This document shows, piece by piece, positions 22,037 through 33,645 of a DNA stretch of 64,000 nucleotides; position 1 is the stretch's first letter; each line of letters begins with the position of its first letter. This DNA is from Marsupella aquatica (Eukaryota; Marchantiophyta): assembly GCA_973895155.1 (NCBI GenBank), contig OZ316899.1, forward strand, positions 5,084,001-5,148,000, given 5' to 3'. The notes beneath the pieces are model-generated. The model searched no databases. It was not told where the DNA came from and saw only the letters and a list, made by a program, of their open reading frames with translations. The translations under genes and the position numbers were made by a program.

Positions 22037-24969
22037 ATGCTTGTTTGAAGGGTTCCTAGAGAAGGAAGGTGCTAGTACTTGCAGCCCGAACCAAGAAACG
22101 GTTGGAAACAGATCAAGAAGTAAGTTCAACAAAAGAAAAACATGAGTGAGAGGAAAGAATTTTGGACATTATTCTATTTTGATGAAGATGCGGAGCTGCT
22201 CATTATTACGACGCTGAATGAAGAGGAGTACAAGTGTCACGCAATTGACATGGGTCTTAACACCAAAAACGTCACTATGGGTGCCAAAACCATCTCCTTG
22301 AACCTGAGGATCACGAAGGGATGTTGTGAAGGTCGGTAAACACCAGTTTATGCCCTTAACACCAGACTATCATAGCAAGACTCTGTCACACATCACCCAA
22401 ACTCAATCCCTAGGAACCAAGGTTGGGAATCAGATCATGTGCTCATGATAGTTCTGGTGAGAAGGGGTCTTCATATCGGGCCCGTACACATAGGGCCTAG
22501 CGCTACTTTGCGCATATGTCTATACGTATGCTTACTATCATAGGTATATTTCTATTCCACCGCCGGAATGTACCCATAAACCAGTGACTCCTGACTGATT
22601 CCCAACTTAGGGACTTCTAAGCCATTGCCCCATCACTCTGCCATTCCACTCTCAGCAATCAAAGCTATGATAGCCCTCACCCAACCCACTTCAATGCACC
22701 CGGTACACCTCTCAATGGCGCTGCTAGTCCCATCATACACTCAGATTGCCTCACACACACACACACATCCATGAGAGAAATGAGGCCTGAGAGGAAAACT
22801 CAGTTAGATTCAAAGATGTGCACAATAGTTCACTGAAAATACTTGATCCGAACAATAGGCCCGAAGGCTGTCTCCTCCAGACTGCGATGTGCTTGCCATG
22901 CAAGCTCAATCCTGAACCTGAGCCCGGCTCACTCCAGATTGCGACGGCAGATTGGACTCGAACCAATCCCGTACTTGCCTTGCAAACTCAATCCTTAACT
23001 CAACCTCCTTCACTGCACTTCATTCTTGGGGGCACATACATATCTCACACCTCCAATTCAGAATGTCAAGTTACACATGCACAGTTGACTCGACTTCAAA
23101 GCTGGTACCAGGCCTAACGACGATCTATCCCAGCCTGCAATGAGGCCCGGCCTCACGCTTGCCCTGCAAGCTCAGCTCTGGCCATAAATCCCTCAGTGCT
23201 CTCTACCAGACAAAGGCCGGGACTCCCCATGGATCACGTAGCCTTGCCAGACTGAACTGTAAATGCTCCTCCTGTTGCCCCTCAATCAGTGTCTCAGCCT
23301 TCCTAATGTGCTCATCACAAATCACATTGAAATCCTCCCCACAGTTTACAATCACCAACACATCACCTATCACCAAGGCTCTGTATCGGGGGAAAATAAC
23401 CCAGTTGTGTTGCCTACTAGAAAGAGCCACAATCTAGCTTGCAAACCTGGCCAACTATTGTTGTGAACCCGTGGCTGATTACTCCCTGAGTAATAACACA
23501 ACCAAGCTCTCCCCAACACACAGCTGTTGCTCAGTCTACGTGAAGGCTCCCCAACCAACACGTCGCAATCGCAACCTTCCCTGTTGCTCAGTCTACGTGA
23601 GATCACACAACTGAAGTTCCCCCCCCCATTACCTCTACAGGGGGCTACTCTATATACTCTCATACTGAGCCCAAATGGGTGGATACTACGCTGCTGGAGC
23701 CCCATCCCAGCCCTAACAGAGCCCCCACTATCTCTAACTACTAAACCTTAACTCGCGACTTTATTTCTATCTCGAATTGACTATGTACTTCGGATTTGGC
23801 CCTCCTCCATGGTTTTTGCGAGCTTGCGCCTCCTCTCCCGATTTCTCTATTCAACCATTTGTTGCGTGGATAGCAGCGTTGGAAGCGACTTGAGCTCCTC
23901 TTTCCAACGAGGTCAATTATAGCCAATTTGGTCAAATACACAGAAAGTTATGCCCCCGTAACCGAGAGGGGGTACTCATTGCTATGCTAACCCGAGTTAC
24001 ATAGCTAACCCAAGTTTGGCTAACCTAGCTATTCTATCTAACCCGAGTAGAGCTAACCCATGATCTCGGGTTAGGCCGCTACCCCAGTTTCTCCTTAATG
24101 GCCTTGACAATGACTACCTCAATTGTGTCTGCCTTGGTTGTGCAGTCTTCAAGCTGAAATACCTTTATCCCTACTCTTAATGCCATGATTGCCCTTATCT
24201 TGCCAGCTTGCTAATTGTTATGCAATATCAATAGCTACTCCTTGCATACAACAACCTACTTACTCAGATTATAGAATAAGGACCATGTCATCGGCGTCAC
24301 AACAAGAACTTGATAAGCGGAGAAAACAACGCTAGAAGAGGAGATGTCATACTGATCGTGCATACCACCGCGACGCATACCAAACTGGTGATACGAGAAG
24401 CACGTAACGGAGTGTGGGGAGTTTGTAGACGCGCAACACATCCTCGGCTCAGTCTACACAAGGCTTTCAACAGCAGTGATAATGGTGCCCAGTAACAATC
24501 TGCCGAAGTGCTGCATACAAAGTCGACTTCCAAAGAAGAAAGTTGAGTTAAAGAGAGTGTTGGAGTGGTGTCGATGGAATCGCAACGAGTATCCAATAGC
24601 AATCGCACTTCAAATTGGTAGGATTACTAGACGACTGAGTATAAAGCTTAAAGAGAACACAAGAGCTTGCAAAAGTTGTATGTTATCGTGTAAGGAGGAT
24701 AGTTTTGAGTATTATTTGTTAGCACAACTGCTAACAATGTGCTTCGAGACGGAGTTGATGACTCCGGAGGACAATACACCCACAATTAGCGAATAGATGT
24801 TGTTCCAATGGAGCACATACTTAGTCTCAATTAAGTAAAGGAGACGGTATCAATCCTGTATGTACTGAGAACACGGATTATTATTCAGTTGCAACAAATT
24901 TTTGGAAATGACTTTACCTTGAAGTTTGTGAATGATGGTTGATCGATCTTGATTAAGTACGATTGATAG
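22037..24969 (+). other. G2 leader with unrecognised ORFs and a foreign-looking block
   Basis: Nearly 3 kb lie between the primer site and gag. A short ORF at 22142-22339 and another at 24476-24796 (rich in basic and Cys residues, KENTRACKSCMLSC) could be remains of a leader gene. Neither is recognised. Between about 22340 and 24200 the sequence is more GC-rich and non-coding. It has a phrase like CTTGCCATGCAAGCTCAATCC near 22890, 22977 and 23158, TGTTGCTCAGTCTACGTGA twice (23523, 23581), a short (CA)n run near 22752, and GCTAACCC repeats at 23978-24060. This looks like an inserted repeat, but I could not find its ends. Confidence 0.4.
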
Positions 24970-26030
24970 ATGGGTAAAACACCGATTAGAGAAGAAGAAA
25001 TGGAAAGTGAATTTGAAGCCTTTCAAGAAAGTAGGCCAAGAGTAGAAATCGACGAGAGAATCGAAACATCCAGAGCACAAGAGAGAGAAGAGCAAGTTAT
25101 AGAAGATACAATGGAGCGACTTAAGATTCAACCTGCAGGCGGAAGTAACTTGAGAATAGTGCCAACTGCGACGCGGCGAGTTAAAATACCAACTTTTAAA
25201 GGAGCATCGGACAAGGATGCAGATACACATTTGGCTCGGTTTGAGGAGATGCTCAGAGCTAATCATGAACATAACGATACAGCACGATTAGAGCTATTTC
25301 TGAGTTCTTTGGACAAGGAAGCATTTGTATGGTACACACAGTTTTCCGCTTATCACTTTAAAACCTGACCTGATTTTGCAAAAGAGTTTCTAGATCATTA
25401 TAGGAGAGCAAAAGAAGAGTCAGATCTTTACAGTATACTACAGAACATGACACAAAAGAAGGGTGAACCGGTGCAAAATTATATCGGACAATTAAAAGTA
25501 ACTATGAGACGATTAACAAACAAACCCTCAGATGGTCAAAGGATTAGTTGGATGAGGAAAGCAGTAAAAGGGAGTCTAGTAACAGTGGTAGAACAAAATC
25601 CTACTTCTAACCCAGATGAGTATGAAAAGAGATTACAATTAGAAGGCATCACTCAAATGTTGAATCAGGAGAAAAATGAAAGTAGTAAAGATGAGGAAAA
25701 AGTGAGCCGTAAGGCGGAAACAACTAAAATTGAAAGCAAAGAGATTAAGGAATGACAGGAAAACAGAGAACGGAATGAGAATAGTAACCGGAAATTTTGC
25801 GAAATTGACATGAGGCCAGGGCATACCACTCAAGAATGTAACCAAAATCCCTTTAAGAAAAGAACAAACGTGGGAGTCAATCATGTAGGAACAAGTAAAC
25901 AAGAGGGAGATCGTATAGAGGCTAGCCAAGGTTACTACAATCCTGACATAAATCTTAACCGGAGACCGTATAAAGAAGGGGAGTCAACTACCCCCCTATT
26001 TGTTTTTACTGTCGACTGACAGGACACATA
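24970..26030 (+). pseudogene. G2 gag
   Basis: A retrotrans_gag core is visible: RVKIPTFKGASDKDADTHL (the usual P-x-F-x-G start), FLSSLDKEAFVWYTQF and FAKEFLDHYRRAKE. A knuckle remnant, FCEIDMRPGHTTQEC at about 25796, has lost its second Cys. TGA codons at 25366-25368 and 25753-25755 interrupt an otherwise single frame, and CGA (Arg) would keep it open at both. A second knuckle-like stretch (TGHIRGPDC) follows in another frame near 26020. Gag would form the particle shell and hold RNA. Confidence 0.65.
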
Positions 26031-26337
26031 AGAGGCCCAGATTGCGAATTGTGGATGAAACACATGAAGGAAAAGGAAGAAGTTGCAGCAAAACCACCAG
26101 CACCGGTAAACACAATAAAGGTAGCAGCTTATGTGGTGACCAAATCTCAAGGACAGCTTGGAGAGTCTGCACCAGAAGACCTTCCAACCGGGAATGAGGC
26201 CGTTTTTGATTGGCAGCGTATGGACACGACGACACACAATGTGGCCGACGGATTTGTCGAGAACAGCAAAACAAGGTATTACCTCAACCAGGACGATTAA
26301 CATGTTTTGAACCTATGCTGAGGTTGAAACCAAGATT

Positions 26338-27294
26338 TTGGAAGAACAAGAACCGATTCGCAATTTAAACTCGGATCAATCGTGTGATAACGACAATCTA
26401 CCAGCAACGCCCGAAGAAGCAAGCAAAAGGATGGCTGACAAGCTAGTGCAGCTTATATCAAAAACACGGGTAGATCTTACTATAGAAGAACTGTTTCAAT
26501 TAGCACCACAATGTAAGGAAGCAGTGTTAAGAAAGCTGGAGGGTAAAACAACCCGGACAACATTGCCAGGAGTACCTTTATATCAAGCTGGAAAAAATTC
26601 TTTAATCAATAAAGGAGTAGTAGTCCAAATAAGTGTAAAGGGAATCAAATTGAAGAATGTTCTATTAGATGGAGGATCTGCAGTAAATCTTATGAGTGAA
26701 CGGACATATAGAATGTTGGGAAAAGTGAAATTATTACCAGCACCTTTTAATTTAGTAATGGCTGATCAGAGCAGTTGTTACCCACTAGGCTATGTGCTAG
26801 ACTTACCTATGTTAATCTTCGACATTAAGTATAATCTGGGCGTAGTAGTTATGAGGGACGCAAATTCTACCATGGGGCAACCAATGCTGTTGGGACGGCC
26901 ATGGCTACGGCAGGCCAAGGTTAAGCAACACTGGGGTGAAGACAAAGATTATATTAAAATTGAACATCGTGGAGAAATATTCAAGATTCATACCAAAGCC
27001 ATCGATGATAGCACACCGCCCATGGCTAGGGTATGTACACTTAATTGGGCTGAAGGGTTGAATGAAGAGGAAGAAGAAACTTATATGAAATGTCGTCCTA
27101 ACTTAATACCAATTAGTGAAGTGGAAGTGGTTAAATTAGATGGCATACAACGGATGACCAGAGAGAAAATGGATCATGATTTGAGAAGTGATTTATTGAA
27201 TCACATTAACCCACAAGGCATTCAAGATTGCTCTCTAGTAGAAGAAGAAGCTTCTACGACTTTGAAAAATATTCCAGAAAAAGTCATCAGCTGA
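26338..27294 (+). CDS. G2 aspartic protease
   Basis: A 318-codon open frame carries a retropepsin fold. NVLLDGGSAVNLMS near 26661 is the active-site region, with DGG in place of the common DTG/DSG. VVVMRDANSTMGQPMLLGRPWL holds the ILLGRPWL-type second conserved block. The enzyme would cut the Gag-Pol polyprotein. The N-terminal 100 residues are an acidic linker from gag. The frame overlaps the RT-upstream frame at 27228, so a frameshift separates them. DGG is common in some plant gypsy lineages, so it need not mean loss of function. Confidence 0.65.
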   Translation: MEEQEPIRNLNSDQSCDNDNLPATPEEASKRMADKLVQLISKTRVDLTIEELFQLAPQCKEAVLRKLEGKTTRTTLPGVPLYQAGKNSLINKGVVVQISVKGIKLKNVLLDGGSAVNLMSERTYRMLGKVKLLPAPFNLVMADQSSCYPLGYVLDLPMLIFDIKYNLGVVVMRDANSTMGQPMLLGRPWLRQAKVKQHWGEDKDYIKIEHRGEIFKIHTKAIDDSTPPMARVCTLNWAEGLNEEEEETYMKCRPNLIPISEVEVVKLDGIQRMTREKMDHDLRSDLLNHINPQGIQDCSLVEEEASTTLKNIPEKVIS

Positions 27295-28770
27295 GTGCCA
27301 CTGAAGAAGAACATACTCAAAAGATTAATTTGGGCGAAGATGGAAAACCACGAGATGTAAAAATCGGGAAGCAACTGACGCAAGAAATCAAACAACAACT
27401 TAATACTCTACTTGAGGAATTCAGGAACGTTTTTGCTTGGGATTATACCGAGTTAAAAGGAATACCAGAAACGATTGGAGTGCATCGGATAAGGTTGATA
27501 CTAGGATCGGTACCAGTACAGACGCAATGGTATCGAATGAACCCGAATTATGCTGAGAAGGTCAAAGAGGAAATACAAAGATTACTGGATGCAAAATGTA
27601 TTGAACCCGTTAATTGTTACACATGGTTATCACCCATAGTAGTAGTACCAAAGAAAAATGGAAACTCAAGGTATGCATTGATTTCCGCAAGCTAAATGCA
27701 ACAACGATTAAAGATCTATTTCCTGTACCTTTCCTTGAAGCAGTATTAGACGTCGTAGCGGGGAAATCCACATATTCATTTATGGATGGTTATAGTGGAT
27801 ACAGTTAGGTACGATTAGCTTCGGAAGCTAGAGAATTAACAACGTTTATTACGAAATGGGGTGCGTTTCAATGCTTAGTATTACCCTTTGGATTATGTAA
27901 TGCGCCCACCACATTTCAGAGGCTTATGATGATGCTGTTCCATGAATACTTAAATCAGTTCATGCAGATCTTTCTTGATGACTTTACAATCTATGGGGAG
28001 GAAGAACAACACATTAACCACCTAAGATTATGTCTGTTAAGATGTAGAGAAGGAGGGGTCAGTTTAAATCCAAACAAATGTACATTTTTTGTACCATCAG
28101 GGAAAATATTGGGTCATATCGTATGCAAACAAGGTCTATTAGTGGATCCTGACAAAATTAAGATTATGAAATAAATGCCAGTACCCACAAGTACAACGCA
28201 AGTGAGAAGGTTCTTAGGGAGTGGAGGTTTCTATCGATGATACATCAAGGGTTACTTGCAAATCAGCGCTCCTCTAGCGCGATTAACGGGTAATCATCAA
28301 ACTTTCAATTGGGACGACGACTGTCAAAAGGCTTTTGAGGAAATCAAGGAGCGACTGTGTCATACGCCAATACTTAATTAAGGAGCCAGATTGGAAGAAG
28401 GAGTTCCATCTGCACACCGACGCATCATTGGTGGCAGTTGGAGCAGTATTAGCGCAAACCGGAGAATAGGGTATTGATTTACCTGTTTACTATGCAAGTA
28501 GATTATTGAATGTGCATGAAAAGAATTATACCACCACTGAGAGAGAAGCATTGGCTATGATTTTCGCTGTGAAGAAATTCAGACACTACTTGTTAGGGAA
28601 CCGTTTTGTATTCTTCGTAGACCACAACGCTCTGGTTAACTTAGTAAACAAACCTCAATTATCAGGAAGAATAGCCAGATGGATTCTTTTATTGGCAGAG
28701 TTTGATTACACAATTATTTACAAACCAGGAAAAACACATGTTATACTAGATTATTTGAGTAGACTAGAAT
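27295..28770 (+). pseudogene. G2 reverse transcriptase and RNase H
   Basis: RT blocks appear in order: WLSPIVVVPKKNG, VCIDFRKLNATTIKD, FMDGYSGYS followed by TAG 27806-27808 where Gln is nearly invariant, LPFGLCNAPTTFQR and IFLDDFTIYG (FLDD for YxDD), then ILGHIV. TGA at 28238-28240 replaces the second Arg of the YRRFI-type motif. RNase H follows: LHTDASLVAVGAVLAQ, TTTEREALAMIFAVKKFRHYL and FVDHNALVNLV. A stop (TAG near 28469) lies where CAG would keep the frame open. The catalytic residues are visible, but at least four stops and one frameshift block expression. Confidence 0.75.
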
Positions 28771-29267
28771 CAGGGGAAGTATCCACCGTGGAAGATGATC
28801 AACTACCTGACATGGGATTATTCCAAGAGGAAAGGGAAAACTACCTGGTAAAATTGGTTACTCTGGATGATGGAACCAATTTAGAAAGATATTTACGAAC
28901 AGCTGAGTTCCCAGAAGGATTATCCAGTAAGGAAAGGAAAATATATGCATATAAGGCTAAGCCGTACACTTTGATTAATCATACACTTTATTACAAAGGA
29001 CCCGATGACATACTCAGAAGAGTAGTACCTGAAGACGAGAAGCAGGAAGCATTAGTAACCGCTCACGAAGGTTTAGGAGGAGGTCATTTTGGTGCAGATA
29101 TCACATTGAGGAAAATATTGCAACAAGGACAATGGTGGAGAACAATGCACAAGGATACCCGGGAATTTGTTAAGACTTGTGATTTGTGTCAACGTACAGG
29201 GCCGATCAAAGAGAGCATGGAGTTTAGGCCTATTATTGCTCCTTATATTTTCCAGAAATGGGGATTA
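28771..29267 (+). pseudogene. G2 integrase, N-terminal part
   Basis: The HHCC zinc domain is complete: HEGLGGGHFG holds the two His, and CDLCQRTG the two Cys. The catalytic core would start at the WG-LDFIGPI motif, but the frame is cut at 29267 by the short-LTR element. The preceding part is the normal linker after RNase H. The open frame running to 29351 reads into the inserted LTR and ends there, so its last 28 residues are not integrase. Confidence 0.75.
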
Positions 29268-29409
29268 TGTTGTGGGATAAATGAGACAAAGAGTTGTTCC
29301 ATCTGTATTCCTGGTAGAATATGTACATGTGGCTACAGCCTAAGTAGTTAGGGTAGTTACATAGGTAGTTATCCCAAAGGTAGACTTAACTCAGGTATGA
29401 GTTACAACA
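29268..29409 (-). repeat. 3' LTR of the short-LTR element
   Basis: 142 bp with ends TGTTGTGG and TTACAACA, identical by eye to 32488-32629. It is the 3' LTR if the element reads on the minus strand, because the purine tract lies on its inner side at 29410-29420. Confidence 0.9.
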
Positions 29410-30980
29410 CTCCCCCTTTGTAACATTGGGGTTTAAATGTTACAATCAAGAGTCTACTTTGGGCATACTCAGTGGTATACAATAGGTTTTTTTTATGTCT
29501 AGCCTATTTTATAAATGGTGTAGCCATCTCAAGTTTATTATAAATGAATGTAAAGCTTCTCCTAATAGATGTCTTATAATTCATGTTGCATGGTAAAGTA
29601 TAAGTGGGGGATGTAACCTCATTAAAACCTCCCCTACTTTCTTTGTGGGAGGAAAGAGTATTACCATCCCCATGGTTGTAACATAATTGGGTTTAAGAAT
29701 ATAGTGTATGTGTAATTTCTACAAAGTCTCTTAAGGTGTTTGTCAACACTATAGGCTTGTTGAAGATCCTCCTTGGTTGGTGTTAGCAAAGTTGATGTTG
29801 TTTTGTGTCTTTCGTCTCTTCCCGGTCAGGCAATGAAGATTCCTCAATGGTCATAGATTACATGCAAGGAAAAAACAAGGTATTAGTTCATAATGAAGAT
29901 GATATGGTTGATTGAAATCCGTTGGCCTTGGAATCGTTTGGAGTGTCCAATCCTAGGTCTCATATATCATAGGGATTTCCTATCAAGGTATAGCGTACCA
30001 TCTGTCATGGTGCCTTACCAAGTCATACCTCACCTGATAGTACCTTGTAATGTGATACCATACTTCATATGATCATATGATACCTTATTATGGAATGATG
30101 TGGGGTCTTTGATATTTCCAATTTAAGTCGTCATGACATGTCATCCAATATTGGTGATTTAATGCATTTTTCATAATTTGGCCATATGCTTCTAACTCAT
30201 GGAATGTAGTTCCATTTTTTTAAATATTGATTGTTGTGAAAAGCACTTGTGCGGTAGGCACATCCCATGGGTTAAATTTCTGGGAGGCAAGTCTTGCTTG
30301 AGGTCTCCCCCTCAATTTGTCAAATATTTTTCCTTTCTAGCTGGGTGTGCAGTAGGCACCCATTTGCTTCCATGTGCAGTAGGCATAGGGCTTTTATGTG
30401 TAGTAGGCACCCCTGGGAAAAATATCTCCCCCTGAATTTATGAAATTAATTGGTGGAAGTAATCATCATTTGTCGCCATGTAGGTTCTGTACTTTAGCTT
30501 CTTTCTTTATGTCCTTACTTCATGCTTTGTTGTTTGGTTTTTCTTTCCTTTTGAAGAGAAAGTCTCTTTGTTCTTTAGTTCTCCATTCCTTAGTGTAAAA
30601 TGGTCTTCTTAGAAGAAAAGGTGGAGGGCTTTCCTTTGGTTTGATGGCTTCTCTTTGTTTGCCTCCTTTGCCCGGCGTCTCGTCTTTAGCTTGTACCACG
30701 ATCTCCATCTGCACTGGACGTCCTTCTCTCTCCTGGCGTTCCTCACGTTCTCTCTTTGCTTTTTCGGGTTTGTGCTTCCTTCAATGTTCTTGGATTTATC
30801 CTCCTTGGTTTTGGTGCTTATTGTTTCTCTCCTCTGTCTCGCATTCTTTCCTTCAAAGTTTTCAGTTTCTCCCTTCGCGTTCGATCATGGACTATCTTTA
30901 TATGTTCGCGATGCTGCCTGCCTTGCTCACGATCTGCGTTCGATTTTTGTAGTGTCTTCTCTCCTCCTATCTTTTCAATT
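29410..30980 (-). other. Internal 3' half of the short-LTR element
   Basis: Mostly non-coding. Near 29605-29670, on the minus strand, is a block like the one in the copia LTR region at 18346-18410 (CTCTTTCC and GGTTTTAATGAGG words), which supports a copia origin and minus orientation. Around 30240-30420 a phrase GTGCAGTAGGCA/GTGCGGTAGGCA recurs four times. No open frame here is recognised. Confidence 0.45.
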
Positions 30981-31095
30981 GGGAATTAGGCGTATGGGTG
31001 TTCCTTATGAATCAATCTTCCGTATGAGGTCGCCTTCACGGACTGGAATTAGGAGGTCTGATGACTCGTTCCAAAACGCAGATCTCCATGAACTT
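30981..31095 (+). pseudogene. Possible first exon of the captured ABCG gene
   Basis: From an ATG at 30991 the frame reads MGVPYESIFRMRSPSRTG and continues with Arg/Ser/Asp-rich residues. It looks like the charged cytosolic N-terminus of an ABCG half-transporter and lies 190 bp upstream of the clear ABCG exon. No good donor was identified, so the assignment is tentative. Confidence 0.25.
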
Positions 31096-31279
31096 ACAAA
31101 ATACAACAGTATTATATACTTCAAATGTGGAACTCGTGCAGACGCGTCAGTATAACCATGTATCATCTCGGTAAACGCCCAGTGTGCCTCACTTGGCCCC
31201 CGAAACCAAAACATTTTGCGCCTGTTAATTTAAGTCTCTGATGTTGTCGCCACAAACTATTTGATCTCAGACTCGACAG

Positions 31280-31952
31280 CTTGTGGAATGACACCATAAG
31301 GCGTTTTTGGAAGGTCTTCAGGATCGAAGCACCTTGGCAGCATTTTTTTTGTTGCTTTGGATCCGATCGAGCACTTCGAAATATGAATCATTGGCAGGAT
31401 GACAGGAAGACGCTGAAAACTATCCTGGAGGACATCGACAAGGTGCCGTCCCGTAGCGGCGACAGAGAACTCAATTTTGGAGTACCGAATGCTGAAGCCA
31501 TTCAAGGTGCAGAGCCGACAAGATTTACCGCTGAATTGGGCCTCGAGTTTGAAGATCTCACGTACACTGTCGTCAAGCAGGAGAAGATCGATGGAAAATG
31601 GGAGTCCTATCCCATCGACCTTCTGCAAGGGATTTTGGGAAAGGCTATCAGAGGCCAATTGACAGGAATCATGGGACCGAGCGGTGCTGGCAAGTCCACC
31701 TTCCTGGATGCTCTGGCCGGCCGCATTGAGCAACGGAGTCTGGGCGAGACAGTGCGGCTGGATGGGCAGCAGGTGACCGGCAGCTATATCAAGCGCAATA
31801 GCGCGTACGTGATGCAGGAAGACCTTCTCTTCCCCTTTCTAACAGTTACTGAGACCTTCATGTTCGCTGCTGAGATGCGCCTCCCCACGAAGCTTTTGCA
31901 CTCCGAGAAAGCTGACCATGTCCAGGCTCTAATCACGCAGCTTGGTCTTGAG
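31280..31952 (+). pseudogene. ABCG half-transporter fragment (nucleotide-binding domain start)
   Basis: The 224-codon segment encodes LEFEDLTYTVV, then DGKWESYPIDLLQGI, then the Walker A motif GPSGAGKST (31674-31700), then AYVMQEDLLFPFLTVTET (Q-loop region) and FAAEMRLPTKLL. This is the N-terminal half of an ABCG ATPase domain. The KxDGKW insertion before DLL recalls the plant STR-type subgroup, from memory only. Signature motif, Walker B and all membrane segments are missing. The exon ends at a donor (GAG then GTAAAT at 31953), so intron sequence was captured too. It is antisense to the carrier element. In its host gene it would power lipid export at the plasma membrane. Confidence 0.8.
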
Positions 31953-32487
31953 GTAAATTACATGTCAATCTTTCTCTAGCATACAGCTTTGAAATCACAA
32001 CTAGTACGATTTGAGCCATTACTGCTCCTGTATCTATCGTTTGAACCATTCTTAAGCGTAAGCTACGTCACATAGCAGGAGGGCAGCGTTTCTCTCCTCA
32101 TATGCAGCTATTCTCTCCGTGATAGCCGAATTTCACTCCAAGATAGCTGCATCCCGTGCGGCTATCATTGGCTATCGAGCAAGGCCTGTCCCTATGAGGT
32201 CGCAATGTCCTAATCGAATTCTTCTTTTTGCTTTTTGATCGTCTTCTCTCTATTGCTGTCGTCTTGCTCTTCTTATCCTTTTCACCCTGGAGGGGAATGC
32301 TGCTTCTGTTCTTGCTGTCCTTATCGATTCCTCTCGAATGCCTTATGAATTTCTATGTCCGATTTTCTAAAGAGTGCTCTCTTGTTCGATCTCTCTTCTT
32401 CTTCTCTTCCCAAGCGTTTTCAGATTTTAATCGCCATAACCTGTTCTCTTCTCTCCGCTCCGCTGGTGAGACAAAGTGCTGATAACG
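31953..32487. other. Captured intron start and 5' leader of the short-LTR element
   Basis: Sequence after 31953 probably begins as ABCG intron and passes into the element's own leader, read on the minus strand toward the primer site at 32475-32487. Where host sequence ends is not visible. No conserved coding is seen. Confidence 0.4.
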
Positions 32488-32629
32488 TGTTGTGGGATAA
32501 ATGAGACAAAGAGTTGTTCCATCTGTATTCCTGGTAGAATATGTACATGTGGCTACAGCCTAAGTAGTTAGGGTAGTTACATAGGTAGTTATCCCAAAGG
32601 TAGACTTAACTCAGGTATGAGTTACAACA
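32488..32629 (-). repeat. 5' LTR of the short-LTR element
   Basis: 142 bp, the second copy of 29268-29409. The primer-binding site (minus-strand CGTTATCAGCAC) abuts its inner side. LTR identity suggests a recent insertion compared with the visibly diverged LTRs of G2. Confidence 0.9.
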
Positions 32630-33621
32630 GATTAGACTTTATTGGGCCGATAACACCACCTTCCAGGTTCAGCCAAAATCATTACATTTTAGCAGCAACA
32701 GAATACACCACTAAATGGGTGGAAGCAATAGCAACTCGCAAAAATACAGCCAAGGTGACTGCAAAGTTTTTATATCAAAATATCATTACAAGGTATGGAT
32801 TACCCGGAGAGTTAGTAAGCGATCAAGGTACACATTTTTTGAATAACACTATTCAGGAATTATCGGAAAATTATCAAATCAACCATTGGTTCTCAACCCC
32901 TTATTATCCACAATGCAACGGGCAAGCAGAATCTACAAACAAAGTTCTACTGAATGTTTTAAGAAAAGTGATTAATGAGCAACAAAATGACTGGGATGTA
33001 CAACTACCAGTAGCCGTATGGGCATTTTGTACAGCGTATAAAGTAACCATTTGACACACCCCATTTCAACTTATGTTTGGAGTAGAAGCTTGGATGCCAT
33101 CAGAATATGAATTACCAAGTCTACAAGTGGCTACAGATTATGATATTAACAAAAATTCAAGTTTAACCCAGCGACTAAGAGAGTTGATGGAGCTTACAGA
33201 GAAGAGAAGAAACGTAGAAGAACATCTAGAACATGTACAAGGACAGCAGAAAAGATGGATAGATGAACAGAGAGACATCACAATATTCTCTGAAGGAGAA
33301 TTAGTGTTGTGGTGTAAGAAAAGGGCTCGTATAAAGAAAGGAAAATTAAAACTTAAGTGGGAGGGACCATTTATTGTACACAAGGTATGGGGAAATGGAA
33401 CTTTCAATATCACTAGTCAAGACGGAAGCGAGCGACAACTGGTAAACGGAAACAAGCTCAAGTCATATCACATTCGGAATGATGTTCACTTAAGAGAGGT
33501 GGAATATGTCGTCAATAATCACGATGAGGAGGACGACAGGGAAGTCGTACAAACATTAATCATCACAACTGATTCTACGGGTTATTCCGAAGATAAGGTG
33601 GAAGGTTCCTTCACAAAATGA
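32630..33621 (+). pseudogene. G2 integrase, catalytic core and C-terminus
   Basis: After the insertion the frame resumes at LDFIGPITPPS (first catalytic Asp). The second Asp is in VSDQGTHFLNN and the Glu in NGQAESTNKVL, so the DDE triad is complete. TGA near 33052-33054 breaks the frame just before a continuation at 33073 with FGVEAWMPSEYELPSLQ. The C-terminal part has a GPF/Y-type module: KLKWEGPFIVHKVWGNGTF. There is no chromodomain. The enzyme would insert element cDNA. The split by the short-LTR element alone inactivates it. Confidence 0.75.
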
Positions 33622-33645
33622 CAAAAGGACGAATTAAGTAATTGT

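Larger units (their letters stand above)
29268..32629 (-). mobile_element. Short-LTR copia-derived element with captured ABCG gene piece
   Basis: Two identical-looking 142-bp LTRs bound 3362 bp, flanked by GATTA on both sides (29263-29267, 32630-32634). Removing the element and one GATTA restores the integrase motif WGLDFIGPI of G2. Read on the minus strand, the internal side of the 32488 LTR begins CGTTATCAGCAC, the primer-site form common in plant copia elements. A purine tract (AAAGGGGGAG) abuts the other LTR. No gag or pol is present, so it must be moved in trans. The interior carries an ABCG exon on the opposite strand. Confidence 0.85.

Noticed and set aside
22752-22768. Short (CA)n microsatellite
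   Set aside because: Too short to be more than background.
29340-29351. End of the G2 integrase ORF after 29267
   Set aside because: It reads into the inserted LTR. The true integrase continues at 32630.
31257-31733. Minus-strand ORF of 158 codons
   Set aside because: It is the antisense shadow of the ABCG exon, whose plus-strand motifs are unmistakable.
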